This document shows, one piece after another, positions 23,576 to 23,673 of a stretch of 23,673 bases of DNA (the stretch's first letter is position 1; the number at the start of each line of letters is the position of its first letter). This DNA is from a virus. The position numbers and the translations under genes were made by a program. Under the pieces are notes generated by a model. It worked only from the letters and a program-made list of their open reading frames with translations. It did not search any database and had not been told where the DNA came from. The stretch lies in IMG/VR virus record IMGVR_UViG_3300028837_000954, positions 1 through 23,673 of that record, one strand, 5' to 3'.

Positions 23576-23673
23576 TTGGTTCTGTTATTTCTTTTAGTTT
23601 GTCTGCCAGTTTGTGTATGTTAGTTGGTATATCTTTGCTTTTTAGTTCAATCATTTCTTCTTTATACATATTG
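23565..23673 (-). CDS. C-terminal end or small Lys/Glu-rich protein
   Basis: On the minus strand the frame is open from the right edge to TAA at 23565-23567. The ATG at 23669-23667 would give 34 residues (MYKEEMIELKSKDIP and so on), but the frame continues past the edge, so this may be the tail of a larger gene. Its stop overlaps the ATPase start by 11 bases, a typical coupled arrangement. The sequence is charged and helical; nothing identifies it. Confidence 0.4.
   Translation of the reverse strand, partial: NMYKEEMIELKSKDIPTNIHKLADKLKEITEPNDN

Overview
The window looks like part of the genome of a tailed, podovirus-type bacteriophage, probably from a metagenome or a shotgun assembly. The signs are tightly packed rightward genes, strong AAGGAG/GGAGG ribosome-binding sites, AT-rich DNA, and a recognisable virion gene order: portal, scaffold-like protein, decoration-like protein, SU10-type major capsid protein, holin, head-tail adaptor-like protein, beta-propeller tail proteins, tail nozzle-like protein, and a block of DNA-ejection proteins ending in a 1722-residue lytic transglycosylase/polyvalent protein. 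The host cannot be read from the sequence. No terminase, polymerase, integrase, tRNA or CRISPR was seen.

Layout. 1-1556: the end of a Pro-Thr-rich fibre-like protein made of about 73 XPTTL pentapeptides, then an Ig-like small virion protein. 1596-1919: membrane/coiled-coil protein. 1923-6768: head module (portal, small protein, scaffold candidate, decoration candidate, major capsid protein), closed by a terminator at 6790-6836. 6842-7954: small accessory and lysis genes (Cys-containing small protein, secreted Fn3-like protein, a 35-residue zinc ribbon, 3TM holin). 7951-14532: adaptor and tail module with an RCC1-type seven-repeat propeller and an Asp-box protein. 14522-22368: ejection module (GNAT-like protein, glycine-zipper internal protein, 401-residue protein, 1722-residue protein). 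22319-23673: leftward genes, a DUF3987-like P-loop ATPase and the end of another gene, probably the edge of the replication arm. The two arms converge and overlap by 50 bases.

Two things stand out. First, a 23-base inverted repeat (arms GATYGTTTAA / TTAAACRATC around AAA or TTT) occurs seven times, with centres at 1571, 5430, 8679, 12327, 15984, 19608 and 22379, roughly every 3.5 kb. Five copies fill the intergenic gaps between a stop codon and the next ribosome-binding site. Every gap of 33 bases or more holds exactly one copy, except the terminator gap. Two copies lie inside genes on opposite strands, and both are read as DRLK[I/N]K. This may be a dispersed binding site of an undescribed phage DNA-organising or regulatory system, or a recombination linker. 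Second, 11036-11101 is an Illumina Nextera adapter left in the assembly. It breaks the tail-protein region, so the sequence from about 11030 to 11110 is not real phage DNA and the join may be wrong.
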